The notes: generated from the sequence alone by a model not told the origin. Positions 23,430-36,386 are shown, counted from the stretch's first letter. The stretch: 64,000 bases of DNA from Eutypa lata (GCA_022661535.1 JAKULF010000001.1:124001-188000), one strand, 5' to 3'. Made by a program: numbers and translations.

Positions 23430-24889
23430 TCATGTTACTGGTCTGATATCGCTCTCCGTTACATTGAATTTGGCATTTGCCAAACCAACTGTCTTTTTCT
23501 CCATGTTATGGACTGCGTAAGCGCCGCGTAGGAAGGCGTCACCAAGCACCTAAATAATCCTTGTTAGCGAGAGTACACCACGAAATCGTTGAAGGGTGGA
23601 ACGAAACAAGAAGCATGTGAAGGGGTCCTATGACAGGACTCGACTTACCATGAATCCATCCGGTCCGGGGGAGACACCAAAGGAGCAAGCGGTTTCGCCA
23701 CCTATCAGGGGTGGATTCGGGTCGGGATATCGTTCGATCAGCTGCGACAGAGGGACCCGAATTACCGCTTCATTAGACCCTCCAAAAGAGAAATCAACGG
23801 TTATTGTCGAAGCATTTGGTGAGTTTGCAGCAGAGCAAGGGATCATCGACATCATAAGGTCCGGGTTATAGTTTGCACCCACGGACGATAGTAATGGTAT
23901 GGAGGCACTCGCTGGCAGGAAAGCTTTTGGCGAGCCGGAATCAAGGAAGGCCCTTCCTGTGACAGAACTATTGCTGAACCACGTCGTCTCCGAGCCCGGA
24001 ATCGAAAGGCCTAGGCCCGTCAGGTTGAGGTACCATTGCTATGTTCAATTAGATGGTAGCTTGCTTGCAGGTCCAAGGTATTGCTTACCGTGTAGTTACC
24101 GTCAGAGTTCGCAATCAAATCAAATTCCTTGATTTCGTCGATATGTTTTGCGACGTCAACCCCTCCGAAGAGCAATTCACCTTGGCTACGCACATCGTTC
24201 AAGTATTGAGAGAAAGCTGGCGTATCGATGTGCCCTTGTATAGCGAGTTCTTCCACCAAGACGGGATACTCGTGCTCTAGGTAGCCTTGATCCACGAGGA
24301 ATTCCCCATGTGAGAATGACATTCCCATGAGACCATATAGTGGCCAGCCTCTATAGGTATGGTTAGTCCGACCTAATCTCGTACCGGGTCATCAGACTCA
24401 CCCAGTGGCATTCCTAGCAAGGCCAACACGGAAGTTCTTGACAGTGACACCACCTATGTGGACGTCATCCTTGATATAATCGCCAGTTCCGCTGTTGCCG
24501 CTTCCATAGCTAAATTTGAAGAGCTCGGGCAGGTCCTCGTTGAAGGTGCTACTCGCATTAGGGCTGTAACTACCACCATGGCAACCATTCTCGACGTTAC
24601 ACTCTAACTGGTGGGGTTGTTAGTTATATGATGGAAATGTCAATCGGATGCAGGGTTCAGAGGTTACCTGATCAGCGAATACCCAGAGATCCGACGAGCC
24701 TGAATCGACTTGGACGGTCACAGTCTGTGGAGGGTTCCCGATGCTTATATTAGCTAGGTAGACTGGGCCTTGACCGCCATCACCGTGAGCGAGTGTCAAT
24801 GGCAAATTGATAGTCTTAGGGTCTTGTGCCTTGACTAGAATCGGACTGCCAAAGGCTAACACTGATATGATGGCAAGTAGCGAAGTCAT
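23430..24889 (-). CDS. Secreted pepsin-type aspartic protease (family A1), 399 aa
   Basis: Five exons: 24889-24668, 24607-24402, 24350-24089, 24038-23649, 23549-23430, all in phase. Signal peptide about residues 1-21. First catalytic Asp is D62 in VDSGSSDLWV, second is D263 in 'FLDSGSPKAFLP' (DSG instead of the usual DTG, tolerated in the family). The flap region and 'YGLMGMS', 'GELLFGGVD' and 'VLGDAFLRGAYAVHN' blocks are present, so the enzyme should be active. The style is closest to candidapepsin/yapsin-like fungal proteases. Several N-glycosylation sites are seen; there is no obvious C-terminal GPI signal, so probably released. It is divergent from the MFS gene at its 5' side. Confidence 0.92.
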
Positions 24890-25881
24890 AGTGAAGCTCT
24901 GCGGGAAGATATCCGCATATGTTGGCTACTACTAAGTCCACACAGGAGTCGGTATCTTGGCAGACCTCTCTATTGACGGCGGCGGTGACTTCTACATGAT
25001 TTATATATCTCCATGTTTATACACACCTAGCAAGACTGGTTTTAGTTCGGGAAAAACATGACCTGAATTGGTAGGTTGATATTTGGTGATTACTATGTTC
25101 GCGATTCTAGAACAGGCCAGGGAGCCCCTGAAAAGAAGCTGAACTGAAGCCATTGTCACTTTAGGCAGGAGGGCCAATCCTATCCGAGCATAAATAGTTG
25201 ACTAGGTAGACAAAATTAGAATTACCTAATAGATCCTTGATATTATATATTTCCATGCCTCCTAATTCGCAAGATGGTTTTGGTCATTGGCTGGATGTAC
25301 GAAGTAATGTCAAGTAAGTAGACTCAGGTAGGTAAACCCAGCTTAGAGCTCCAGCCGGGGCTGTTTAGCAAGGCTCGGGCATATAAAGATCCGAGCCGAG
25401 ATATCCGAGACGGGACCTCGATGGACTCAACTGGGCTCCATCCGAGTGGATAAGTGGATATGGATGTACCTTGGGTAAATATCGTGCAGCTCTTGAGAAA
25501 GCAGTTCATCGTTTATGTTTCGTACTTGTTTGAATAACTGAAATGTTCTAGTTACATCTCTGGTTTGGCAGCGTTCGGATCATACTGAATTATAGCACAT
25601 ATGGTTATAGTACACAGGTATCTATATGCTCCAATCAACTTTAGCCTGCTGCCTAGACTACTTTGTAGGTAGTAATCGTCTACGTGAAGGAACGTCATTG
25701 TCTGTTTCACTTCTCTTTAAAAAACGAACCCAGAAACCATATATTCTAGAATATCTTCAAGTATCTATGTTATATTCTTTCTTTCTTTCCGAAGGGTTGA
25801 GACACATTGAATCGCTTCCTATAAAGCCGCCAAGGCCTAGGGTACATAACCCAACTAACTTCCCCCTATCTTGGCGAAATC
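24890..25881. other. Divergent promoter between protease and MFS transporter
   Basis: About 1 kb, AT-rich, TACCTA/TAGGTA words at 25195-25230 and 25315-25340. No ORF with gene-like features. Confidence 0.5.
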
Positions 25882-27487
25882 ATGCAAGAACCCGACAGTA
25901 GCGCACCTGCGCTTTCGGCTCGCAAAAGTCTGGTTATAAGGGTTCTAGAAGAGCTAGGGCTTATATCCCTGTACAATTCGTCGTTCGACGTCAAGTTGCT
26001 CTGCCTGCAGCGTCTCGTCCGGCTTTTCGCATATGGCATATCGACGTTGGTGTTAGTGGCCTATCTCGAAACGCTTGGAGCCACCAAGACAGAGATAGGT
26101 CTCTTCATGACATTAACTTTGGTTGGAGATGTGTGTATCAGTTTTCTTCTCACCTTATTCGCTGATGGGCTAGGTCGTAAGGCGATTCTTGCTTTAGGGT
26201 CGATCCTTATGATAGCTAGTGGCGTTGTGTTTGCAGTTTCCGGTAACTACTGGGTGCTCCTAATTGCAGCCATCTTTGGAGTCATCAGCCCAAGGTAAGA
26301 TATTGGTACCATATATTCCAACGTAGGTAGTATACACTAACGCCATGTTCTGAAGCGGAAACGAGATCGGGCCATTTAGAGCAATCGAAGAAAGTATCAT
26401 AGCGCACCTTACGGAGCCTCACAACCGTGGAGATATCTATGCCTGGTATAGCCTACTCGGGTTCGCAGGCTCAGCAATTGGCATGGCTACCTGCGGTTGG
26501 GTAGTTCAGCACTTGACGCATACCCGCCAATGGGGCGACATTCCCTCGTATCGCGCCATATACTTGGGATATGCAGCCATGGGAGTTTTAAAGCTGATCC
26601 TCTCGCTACTCCTGACACGCTCTGTCGAATTGGAGAAGAAGCAGCAGAGGGCTCCAGAGAATCGTGGAGAGACGGCGCCACTGCTTGGGGATAGAGCGGA
26701 AGAGGCACCCAAGAGAGGGGTGCGTTCTTTACTTCCAGATATCAGCAAGGACAGTGTCCCAGTTGTCATCAAGCTATGCTTACTTTTCGCCCTTGACTCC
26801 TTTGCATCCGGGCTTGCTCCATTGTAAGTCCCGTCTGAACTTGGCTACATCTTTTATCCTTAACTATAGCTTTATCTAGGTCCTGGATCACATACTATAT
26901 TCGGTCGAAGTTCAACGTTGAAGAGGGTGTGCTTGGCACAATCTTCTTCGTGTCTCAACTGCTTGCGGCTGTCTCGATGATCGTTGCATCCTCGCTTGCT
27001 AAGCGGTTTGGAAACGTGAATGTAAGTCACCATCCAGAAATAAACGAGGTTTCTAGTTTCCATTGACTTTTTATAGACCATGGTATTCACACACCTTCCA
27101 TCGTCGATATTTCGAGCTCTTATCGGTGTACCCAATAGTATTCACTTCGCTTTACTCTTCCTACTTCTCAACGCAAGCACCCAATCGATGGACAGCGCCC
27201 CACGGTCGGCATTTTTAGCCATGATAATCCTCCCCGAGGAGAGAACTGCCGTCATGGGGACGGCAAACGTCGTCAAAACAGTTTCTCAGAGTCTTGGCCC
27301 ACTTCTTACCGGGTTTCTAGCCGACCATAACCTATTTTGGGTGGCGTTTCTCGGTTCCGGTAGCTTGAAGGCCTCGTATGATCTCGGCTTGCTCGCTGTT
27401 TTTAAAAATAAGGAGAAGGAGAGGGAAGAGGCAGAGCGGCAAAGGATCCAAGCAGCACTCGAAGTAGAGTCGGCAGGTCAGGAGTAG
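25882..27487 (+). CDS. Major facilitator superfamily transporter, 477 aa
   Basis: Exons 25882-26294, 26356-26823, 26880-27021, 27077-27487, phases consistent. About 11-12 hydrophobic segments. The MFS signature between helices 2 and 3 is visible as 'LFADGLGRKAIL' (D-x3-GR-[K/R]). A long basic/acidic central loop ('RSVELEKKQQRAPENRGETA') separates the two six-helix halves. The C-terminus is a charged helix rich in Glu/Arg. The general pattern suits a DHA1-like plasma or vacuolar membrane proton antiporter; substrate unknown. It is the first of two MFS genes on the same strand. Confidence 0.9.
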
Positions 27488-28499
27488 GCCTAGCAATAAC
27501 TAATGTCATGAGAACTACAGGCAACTATTGCGAGCTTCAGCACTCTCTGGACACTTTGTCATATTACACCGTACCTGATATACGTTGTGGTCTATAAGTC
27601 TACAGCCTAGCATCCTTCAATGAATACGTTAACAATTGGGTCCTGATCAGCCGAGGCTGTATATAGGGGGTTTGAATATGGAATAATGTTGTTGAGATAT
27701 CGAAATCAAGCTGTGGTTATAACTTATGATTGCAACTGTGATCTAAACGGATGGAGCCTCTAACTATACATATTAGGTATATTGCAACAAAGATATCTCT
27801 TGGCGCATATACTACTACTCAGCACCTATTTGTTATCTAACCACATTGATGACAGAAGATACTGCAGAATAATCACAAGAATGGGTTGCTATTGGTTCAC
27901 ATATCGGATGGTCCAACCACCATGGCCAGAACCATAGCCCGTGGCTTATTGAACATCTAGCTGGAGTGCGCTATCACCACACACGCCAATGAATGCAGAC
28001 CCCCAAGTGATAAAGGCGCATTGGTCCCTCCAATCTAATATAGCTATCCAGGTAGCAACACTAGATAGTAACGCAACCACGCCAGAATTTAGAGTCTCCC
28101 TATCTTTAACAGAGCATGATTTCCCGAGGTGCTGAGTAAGTGTGCATGAAGTGTAATCGCCCCGCGATGATACGTCGCATACTATACTCTATTGCTAGGG
28201 ACTTTAGCCAGGTGCATTGTCTAGATCAACTTCACTTTACTAATGGTTACTAGGGATTGCCGCGTTTTCTCCAATCTGCTATCAGGGGTTAAGATCACAT
28301 TATCGTTCATTCTTAAGCAAGGTCCTAAGCCTACAACACTGGCGGGAAGTATTTCACACGAAAGTGAATTGACACCTAGTTTTTCTGATCCTTATCGAGA
28401 TACTATATCTTATTCCCGCGCCTATCTTGGGGTGTCCATTTCAAGGAGTGCATCTAAGAACATAAACACCATAGTTCAAGATATCGCTTCTTGTCTATC
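27488..28499. other. Intergenic between two MFS genes
   Basis: About 1 kb between tandem genes; an 86-codon frame at 28243-28503 lacks features and probably is leader sequence of the next gene. No repeat or RNA gene recognised. Confidence 0.5.
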
Positions 28500-30561
28500 A
28501 TGAACTCGCCGCATCGACCCGAGAGCTGCGATAAACCGGCGGACGCCCTAGTGTCTGACTTGGGGGAAGTGCGTCCAGCGGCCGATATAGTTCGATATGA
28601 TAAGGTAATGATTTCAACCCGTCTCAGGCTTTGTTCAGTTTGTGATGTTTTCTCACTATCTCTAGGGTGTTGATGAGGCAGTTGACCTGGTTGCTGGTCA
28701 TATCGATGATATCCCTCTAGATCCTCAGGAGGCTCGGAAAATACGGAATAAAATCGACTGGGTAGTTTTACCCTTGATATTCTCGTTGTATACCCTTCAA
28801 TTCTTTGATAAGTACGTGTCTAGACGCCCAAGCTACCTCTCACTAGGTTAACATTCCCCCAAGAGGAGCGCTAGGTGCTTCAGCCGTCCTAGGTATTATA
28901 GAAGACAATCATCTGACTGCAGACCAATTCAATACTCTAGGATCTGCATTCTATATTGGTCAGTCAAACATATGTGTGAGCTGGTTTTTTGTTACTAATT
29001 CCACTCCAGGCTACATTATTTTTGCCTACCCACATTCGTGGGCTTTGCAAAGGTTCCCTGTTGCCAAATACCTTGCCTTCAATGTGTTTCTCTGGGCTGT
29101 GATTATGGGCCTCCATTGCGCATGCAAAAGCTTTGGTAGTCTATGTAAGCTGCCCGGGCTCCAAAATCAATATGTAACCTATTAACACCGTTTTTAAGTC
29201 GTTCTACGAATCTTGTTAGGGGCATCTGAGGGATGTATCACAAACGGAGTGATGCTGATTACTTCTATGTTCTATAACCGCACTGAGATCGGTGAGCGCA
29301 TCAGCTGGACTTTTCAATGCAATGGCATTGCTCTAAGTCTCTCATCTTTTCTCGCCTTTGGAGTGGCTCATTACGATCCGGAACGAAAACCTTCTCGCTG
29401 GCAGCTGTTAATCATCATTTATGCCGGGTTGACTGTTGTAGTTAGCATGTGGTTCTTATTCGTGTTCCCAGACAACCCGGTTCAAGCACGGTTCCTGTCA
29501 GAGGACGAAAAGATCAAGGCTGTGAGAAGAATTCAGGCGAACCAGAGCGGCACTGAAACTAAGTCTTGGAAACCTGAGCAAGCCATGGAAGCAGTAAAAG
29601 ATGTGAAGACTTGGTTGTTCTTCCTGTTTGCCACTGTATCGTAAGTCTCCCAGCATTGCTTACCCCTATTTACTTAACATTGATGTTCATACTGATAACG
29701 GAATCTAGTAACCTGCAAAATGGCTTTGGTACTCAGTACGGCTTGGTAATACAGTCTTTCGGCTTTACGACTGCCCAAACCACTGCACTAAATGTTCCCG
29801 CAGGAGTTGCTATGATTATAGGCATTACAAGCTCCACCCTCCTACTTCGTCGCTATCCTGTATGTTACCCAGCCTACCACCGACTTCGTACATCACTAAC
29901 CTATTCAACTTCAACAGAATTCAAGATGCTGGATTGCAGTGGCCTTTTTTGTACCGTCAGTTTTAAGTGTTGTGCTGCTGATGGCTTTACCATGGAGCAA
30001 TCAGGTTGGACTATTGTGCGCATACTACATCAACAACTTCGGTGGAGCACCATCTTTTGCTATGGTGGTTTCCTGGGTTGCTGTCACCACTTCGGGACAC
30101 ACAAAAGTATAAATACATTCCCCATCTTTCGTCTTTATGCGTGGACTCTCTCCAGCTGACTTCGCCTAGAAACTTGCCGTTAACGCTATCTTCCTTGTTG
30201 GTTATGCCGTAGGCCAGGCACTCTGTACTCAGTTTTGGAGAGAGCAGTATAAGCCGAGAAACTATGTCCCATATGGGATTATGCTCGTAAGTCAGCGTAT
30301 ACATATCTCAGACCGTCAATGTAGCTAACCTGAGGCATCCAGGGATCTTATATTGGTGATTTTATTCTCCTCTTCACGATCCGTTATGTCCTTGCCAAAG
30401 AAAATAAGCGACGTGACTTGTTGGAGAGCTCTAGCGGTCAAGAAGCGTATGGCTATGTTGAAAGGGTCGATTCTGAAGGGCAAGTCATTCACTTGAAAGT
30501 AGATAGGGGCATGCTAGACATGACTGACAGGAAGAACTTGTCATTCCGATATGCACTTTAG
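28500..30561 (+). CDS. MFS transporter, anion:cation symporter (allantoate permease-like), 532 aa
   Basis: Nine exons: 28500-28604, 28666-28811, 28864-28958, 29010-29144, 29199-29640, 29709-29859, 29918-30106, 30170-30286, 30343-30561; each phase matches. Start ATG at 28500. Signatures of the Dal5/Tna1 family are seen: 'DWVVLPLIFSLYTLQFFDK' before helix 1, 'LGSAFYIGYIIFAYP', 'LRILLGASEGCITNG' (helix 4), 'FLSEDEKIKAVRRIQANQSG' in the central loop, and 'WREQYKPRNYVPYG' near the end. This family imports carboxylates, vitamins and ureides with protons. Substrate here is unknown. It faces the second P450 tail-to-tail across 298 bp. Confidence 0.92.
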
Positions 30562-30859
30562 TTGCTAGGGGCACCTTGATAACTATCACTGGAACCAACT
30601 ATTTTCGGCCTTTTCCTGTCCCGAGGATGATGTCTCCCGCTCCCTTTGCCTCGTGTTTCTATAAAGTACATCATATATGATTATTTGATAAGCAAATTAG
30701 TTAATTGTATTACATTAGTTATAGAACAGATGCCAATGGCCATACCTGCCTCCTACAGGGGGAAAGTCGTGATGGAGTAGCTGATTAATATTACGGATCA
30801 TTTATTAATTACATAGGAGTAAAGAGGAATTAGGCCTCTGCCGTTATCCAAGGAAACTC

Positions 30860-32939
30860 TTAGATTCCATTTCTAGGCTCAACGATCACACGCAGCCCTT
30901 TAGATTCTCTACTAGTCAATGCGTTGAATCCATCAACAGTAATCTTCACATCTCTCTCGAATACTACATCGTGCATCTTCAGTCTGTTACCCATACGCCG
31001 CACGACTGTCGCAACTGTTAAATACAGTTCTGTCCAAGCCAGATTAAGACCCAAACACATCCGGGTACCGCCACCGAAGATGACAAGTGATCTCCGTCGA
31101 TGACGGACCTGGGGCGAATCGAAAGGGATCCAGCGTCCGGGACTAAAGACGTCGGGGTTTAAAAAGACATCTGGCCGTTCAAGAAAATCCACTGAAACAT
31201 CTAGGGTGAGCATTTGTTTCTTTCTTTGGCGAGACATGGGAGCTATTCGGGACCAAAGAGTTTCCGAACTTAACCCCTTATGTAATCTCAAGCACTAAAG
31301 CAAGTCATGAAGCGGAGTGATAACTACAGAAATTGCTTACTATATGACATTCCAACCGCCACGCCGCGTGGGATTACCCGATCACCATAACGATATGATA
31401 CGTCAGGGGAGACTCTAGCGAATCGATGAGGCACACCTACCGCATATTAACATGTCATCTTAGTACTTACAGTCTTGCCTTCTGGAAATATGTAGAATAT
31501 AATATACGATGAGACGTATTATGAAGTAGTGATGTACATACTGCCAACAGGTTAGCAATTGTAGCGGAAAGAAACAGAAGTTGGGACAGGTTTTTAGAAG
31601 AATAGCCGTAGGGTTCAAGACAGATATGTTATTATACATGCCCTTTACTGAGACGGAGACCCTCATGGACCACGGCATTAAGATACGGAAGCGATTCCAG
31701 CTCTGCAACGGATGGAATGGAGACCGGGTCCGGGATTGCCGAACACAGCTCTTCAAAGAGCAGGTTCATGCAGGATGGGTTTGCAAGAAGATGATAGAAA
31801 GTTGTATCGAGAGCATTAGCAGTCGTCATAGCTCCAGCCCCAGTCACGGCTTGTGCCTCGTTGACGAGTCTCGAAGTAGACTTTTCAGAGACCGGCACAT
31901 CTGCATCGAGCATAGAATCGAATATGGTAAGCCCTTCGCCCGACAACTTCTCACCACGATCGCGGCGGCTCATGACTTCTCCAATGTTCTTCCTGAGATT
32001 TCTTTGCCGCACCATATCAGCCGCTACTCCGTCTCGAGCCGCACGGGGCCCGATCCCTGGGAAGTAAGTCAAGACTCGGTGAAGCCAAGGGAACTGTCGG
32101 ATGGAGGAACCCGCGCGGCTCGAGGAGACTAGGTTGGCGTACCATTCTCGGGCGAAATGCTTGTTCTCGAGATAGCCGTAAGGGACGCCGAAGCAGACGC
32201 TCGATATGATGTCTACCGTGAGCGCTACGAAGGCGTGCGTTAACGTAACCACACCGCTTTCCTCTTCGAGCCTGGTGCAGAGTCTGTCGATCTTATTCAA
32301 GATCAGGGGTTCAAGCGTCCGCACCGAGGTTTTTGAGAAGAAGGGGCTCAGTTGATTGCGGCGCTGCCTGTGTAAATCGTGGTCGATTGTTTTGAAGGCG
32401 CTATCTCGCGTCCACCTATTGAGGATGGTATAAGTACCTAGATGGGTAGCCAGACAGATCATGCATATGTTGAGCCTCAGGGTCACGTACGATTGTCTTA
32501 TAGCCCATTCAGATTTGTTGGTTCTCCTCTTGGCCGAACTGACATAGAGAACGTCGAAGAAGTCCGGATCATCACAGTGTATCTCATATGGATTGATGCG
32601 GACGAAGGGACCTCATTCAGCTCTGTTAGTTCCGTATGTTCCCTATACTCCTATATAAACTAGGCGCATACCATATTTCCTGTGCAAGTCACGGATCTTC
32701 CACGTGTATTGACCCTCCTCCCAAACATCGTAGTAGAACTCGTACCAGTAAGTCAGAGCTGCCAGTTTTGGTCCTGGGAATTTAGCGTAGGGGGTGATGA
32801 ATAGGCGATAGACCCCTAAAAGCAACAGGTATAAACATACTGACAATATAACGAGAGTAGAGACGCTGATTGGTATGGTAGAAAACCTAGGGTCAACTAT
32901 CCTCGAACTGTCGATTGACTCCATTGTCATATCACCCAC
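30860..32939 (-). CDS. Cytochrome P450, trichodiene oxygenase-like, 530 aa
   Basis: Exons 32939-32672, 32611-32491, 32415-31649, 31436-31341, 31200-30860, phases consistent. N-terminal anchor at about residues 22-45, '[18 protein letters not shown]', '[13 protein letters not shown]', '[20 protein letters not shown]' (C-helix), I-helix TGAGAMTT (321-328), ExxR E381-G-L-R384, 'FSPGRW', heme loop [10 protein letters not shown] with Cys about 466. All catalytic motifs are intact. The style is of CYP58-like/benzoate-hydroxylase-like P450s found in secondary metabolism. The junction at residue 386 uses a GT inside an AGT codon; the intron (31648-31437, 212 nt) is longer than usual, so this junction is the least certain. 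Leading methionine could be at 32939 or 32930. Confidence 0.88.
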
Positions 32940-33525
32940 GAAGCTTAGGTAGGTACAATATTTTTCGATATAACAAGAAACATCTCCTCCTTATCTGTCT
33001 GCTCGGGTTCTTAAGCCCTATTCTAAACAAGTGGGGCAGATATCAGCATTGCAGTGATGTGCCCATGCATGCGATTCATGTAGTAGGTGATTGGACAACC
33101 TGTTACAATAGTTCGCCATGTGGTCTCGCTAGATGTTGCAGTATATTTCCCCGGCCATGTCTCACGACCGGCTTAATCCCACCAACGGGTTTAACAGGCC
33201 AATAAGGAGCGACCTTCTACAGCCATGGAGCGCCCTGGACTCTACCACCTGTCACTCCTATTTTCTATCGAGTACATGTCTATTTCCTTAGGCGGAAAGG
33301 GTTCTAGCATGCAATTTATCTCTTTAGTTATCGCCTTGTCTAACTTAGCTGGGACGATGCTAAACAAAATAGGGGGTTAGTTACCCCTATACTCAACTCG
33401 TTATGAGAACATAGTGTAGGAGCCGCTTAAAGGTCAACTATTAACCAATAACATTTAAGAACAAAACGTGCATATATGAATGGCTATTGCATGATGGTTT
33501 GCCTTTGAACATAATGTCTTAATAT
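32940..33525. other. Intergenic, promoter of the second P450
   Basis: 586 bp of AT-rich spacer upstream of the P450 and downstream of the SRR1 gene. No features recognised. Confidence 0.5.
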
Positions 33526-34350
33526 TTATAATCTCGCCTTAGCTAGCCTGTATGCTATATCATGCATCGCTACATCTGCATTGCGTGCAGCAACTACTGC
33601 GTCCTGCTGCTGCCGGCCTGGCTTCTTCCGATACAAAGCCATGGGGAACGCTCTGTCATCTTCGTCCCAAAATCCATTACCAGCTACAACACGCCTCTGA
33701 TACTGAGAAATGTGTAGCTTCGCTAACTGCACTACGTCTTTATGCTCCGTGGTATGCTTATCCCACTTCAACAGTAACGAGTTAAAGTCGTCTCCGATTA
33801 ACAGTTCCACCGGGCACGACTTTAGAAGAAGTCCATATGCGTTGATGGTGAGAAAAGGGCTGTAGACTAGTGTGTTTCGGTCGATGACGTGTCGAGCCTC
33901 GCCAAGATCGGACGGCGATGGTGTCCTCAGAACGTGGATGCCGAGGCTCTGAAGGAACGACTCATCGGCTTTGGTGAAAGTTGGATCTTGGGCATAAAGT
34001 TCAAGGCCAAGCTCCTCGTCCATCGGTGAAAGGGCTTGTCTTAAGTGGTCGGCAATAGCTAAAAATATTGCCAGTTGCTTAAATCGGCGTGGTTGATCTC
34101 TAGACTTTTCTGAGAGACTGCCGAGACCTAGGGATATGGCTTTGGTAACATTGAGCTGATTTCTAGCCCGAAGCATCGTCTCTAACGAGTCCGATAGATG
34201 TGATTGATTATATAAAGAACTGGATTTCTCGTATAGTCGTTGCATTCCTCGAAGCTGTTTAGAGACAAGTTGTCTAGGGGGGCTAGAGGAACCCCGGACT
34301 GGCTTCGGCGGCTCAGCCGTAAATTCGGCTACTGTGGTGGTGTGAAACAT
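33526..34350 (-). CDS. SRR1-like domain protein, 274 aa
   Basis: Single-exon ORF. Residues about 90-225 match the SRR1-like domain: 'KAISLGLGSLS', 'RRFKQLAIFLAIADHL', 'LELYAQDPTFTKADESFLQS', 'GIHVL' and 'NTLVYSPFLTINAYGLLL', then 'PVELLIGDDF'. The first 80 residues are variable and charged. The domain is named after the plant gene for reduced red-light sensitivity; in fungi these are common accessory proteins of unknown biochemical role, cytosolic by prediction (no signal or membrane segment). Some members bind DNA or affect haem metabolism in other organisms; this is not deducible here. Confidence 0.8.
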   Translation of the reverse strand: MFHTTTVAEFTAEPPKPVRGSSSPPRQLVSKQLRGMQRLYEKSSSLYNQSHLSDSLETMLRARNQLNVTKAISLGLGSLSEKSRDQPRRFKQLAIFLAIADHLRQALSPMDEELGLELYAQDPTFTKADESFLQSLGIHVLRTPSPSDLGEARHVIDRNTLVYSPFLTINAYGLLLKSCPVELLIGDDFNSLLLKWDKHTTEHKDVVQLAKLHISQYQRRVVAGNGFWDEDDRAFPMALYRKKPGRQQQDAVVAARNADVAMHDIAYRLAKARL

Positions 34351-35188
34351 CGTGGTGACTTGCAGCTTAAATTTACTGCTATGGTAGATTCTATCTTGCT
34401 ACATACTTGCGGATGGTACAGGTGTATAAATGTGTGTCATTTTTGCTACCACGGATTTCTAACGCACTGAAAAGGGATCTTACTAAACTTAGAGTACTGC
34501 GTGACTCTTCGGGATATTTTTGGGTGTTTCCATTTCGGAGTCATGAATTTCAAAGGCGGGAGCTTACAAATATGGCGTGCTTACCATGCTCAGCGTGCTT
34601 AGAAATCCCAATCAATCCACCGGCCGAAACAAAGTCCTCTTTCCCTTTCAACTAGACCCTTCTCACAAAGGGAATTTCAAGGATTTAACGAGTTATTAAA
34701 CATATCGTATGTAACCTCCGACGCCACCCACGCATAAGGCAGGAGCTTTTTTGTTATTTCTAATTACTGAGCTACGAGGTAGGTGAAGCGAGGTAAGTAC
34801 TGTAAGTACCTAGCACGTCGGTGGGGGCCGATGCGCGGGTGTTTGAAGCCGAACCCACCGTTCCTCTTCCGGCATAGGGAACATAATTACGAATGCTCCC
34901 TGAATAACATCAATTGATGGTATAGTAGCTAATGAGAATGAAATTTTGCCGGGGACATTAGTGGCTGGAATCGCGTGCTACCTCCGATGCATATTTAGGA
35001 GGTGGTTCGGAAATCACGGAAAGATATTGGCCTCGGGGGCTAATTAGATTAGCGGGCGGCCTTGGGTGACCGTCAGAAAATTGTTGTATGCCATTATTTT
35101 CTTTCATATGTCTTTGCTTTATAGATATTCTACGCCCGCACCCCCAGTGATGCAGCATAGCATGCCAGCATTACAAACGGACCTGAGA
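34351..35188. other. Intergenic
   Basis: 838 bp; includes a short GC-rich patch at about 34815-34875 and ordinary AT-rich spacer. No gene supported. Confidence 0.5.
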
Positions 35189-36134
35189 CTACAAGTCTAC
35201 ACCGTCGAGTAGCGTGGTTAACAATCTGCTACTCTTAATCTCCTCAGCTCTCTCTAGAAGCTCCTCCGCATCGAAGTTGGCCCACACAAACTTGCCCTTC
35301 AGGAATGCGGCCTCGGGCGACGCGAGCCACACGTAGAACTGTCCCGGAAGCTCGGCTGCGCATCAAGAAATCAGCCGGGGAACACTTAAGAGAAAGTTAG
35401 GATGGAGAAAAGTATCACGTACCAGAATCAGGCGCTTCCTTCGAATTGCCGTTCGTCTCTGACGCCACCCACCCGGGCTGCACGCTCACGACCCGGACGT
35501 GTTGGTTCTCAGCTTGGATGTAGTCAGCCAGCTTGAGGAGGGCTGCGCGACTGACTGAATATAACCCAAAGTTCGAGATGGCCGGCCAGTGAGCGAAGCA
35601 GGTATTGGTGCTGAGCAGAATCGGGTCCGGCCCAGCCAGAGGGAGGAAGGCTTGTATCGCGTGGATAGACGTGAGGACATACCCCTGAAAGTTGCGAAGT
35701 AACTTCTCATCCGTTGCGTCAGTTATGGGTCCAACATCCGGTTCGGGACCAGCGTTCGAGACGAGGACGTCGATCTTGCCGCCTAGCTTGTTAGCGATGG
35801 AGTGCAGGGCCCGAGTGGTGTCATCGCGAGACAAGAGGTCGGCTTGCTCGTAGAGGACCTGCGTTTTAGCGTCCTTTGGGACGGCAGCAGAGATGGTCGC
35901 GGCTCCAGACTCGAGTCTGTCAAGGCGTCGGCCGATGATAGCGACTGAATTAGCGCCCGCCTGGGCGAAGGCGACAGCAATGGCTTTACCAATGCCTGTT
36001 CCGCCACCCGTGACGACGACGTTGCGTCCTGTGGCAGATAATTCAGGACGTGTTGGTGAGATGAATGGGTAGGGCTCGGTGTGCCACGTCTTGGTAAATG
36101 GCTTGATTTCGGGGAAGCTGGCCGTGAAGGACAT
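35189..36134 (-). CDS. Short-chain dehydrogenase/reductase with Arg in place of the catalytic Lys, 292 aa
   Basis: Exons 36134-35423 and 35355-35189, phase 1 junction. Start chosen at 36134 (MSFTASFPEI...), an upstream in-frame ATG at 36167 adds 11 residues without homology. Rossmann motif TGGGTGIG (Gly motif), 'DVLVSNAG' (NAG), Ser in 'ILLSTNTC', and the active-site block 'YSVSRAALLK'. The canonical YxxxK is Y-S-V-S-R here, so the general base-supporting Lys is Arg. The C-terminal extension 'PGQFYVWLASPEAAFLKGKF' is typical of fungal classical SDRs. It is NAD(P)-dependent if active; substrate unknown. Divergent from the Zn2Cys6 regulator, which suggests that regulator may control it. Confidence 0.88.
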
Positions 36135-36378
36135 TTTGAAAGAGGTGGTATAATACGAAGTTAGCAAACTTCTTGGTATTGGTCAAGATTTCACAAGATA
36201 ATTATATGCCCCAAAAACCATTTGCCTCTCAGGTTAAAGAAAGGGCTTTTTATACACTTCCCCCCTGTTATATAAAGTCGTACCTACGCTCAGTTACTCT
36301 TTGGAGTCGTGCATTTGTCAAGGGGTACGCACACCTCTGAGGGCTATTGCACCAAACTAAGAATCTAACATCCTCAAG

Positions 36379-36386
36379 TCCGCGGC
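36379..36386. promoter_or_regulatory. Imperfect TCCGCGGA-like site
   Basis: Sequence TCCGCGGC, one mismatch from the palindrome found twice downstream. Confidence 0.35.

Noticed and set aside
31581..32132. 183-codon plus-strand frame
   Set aside because: Antisense shadow of the second P450; no features.
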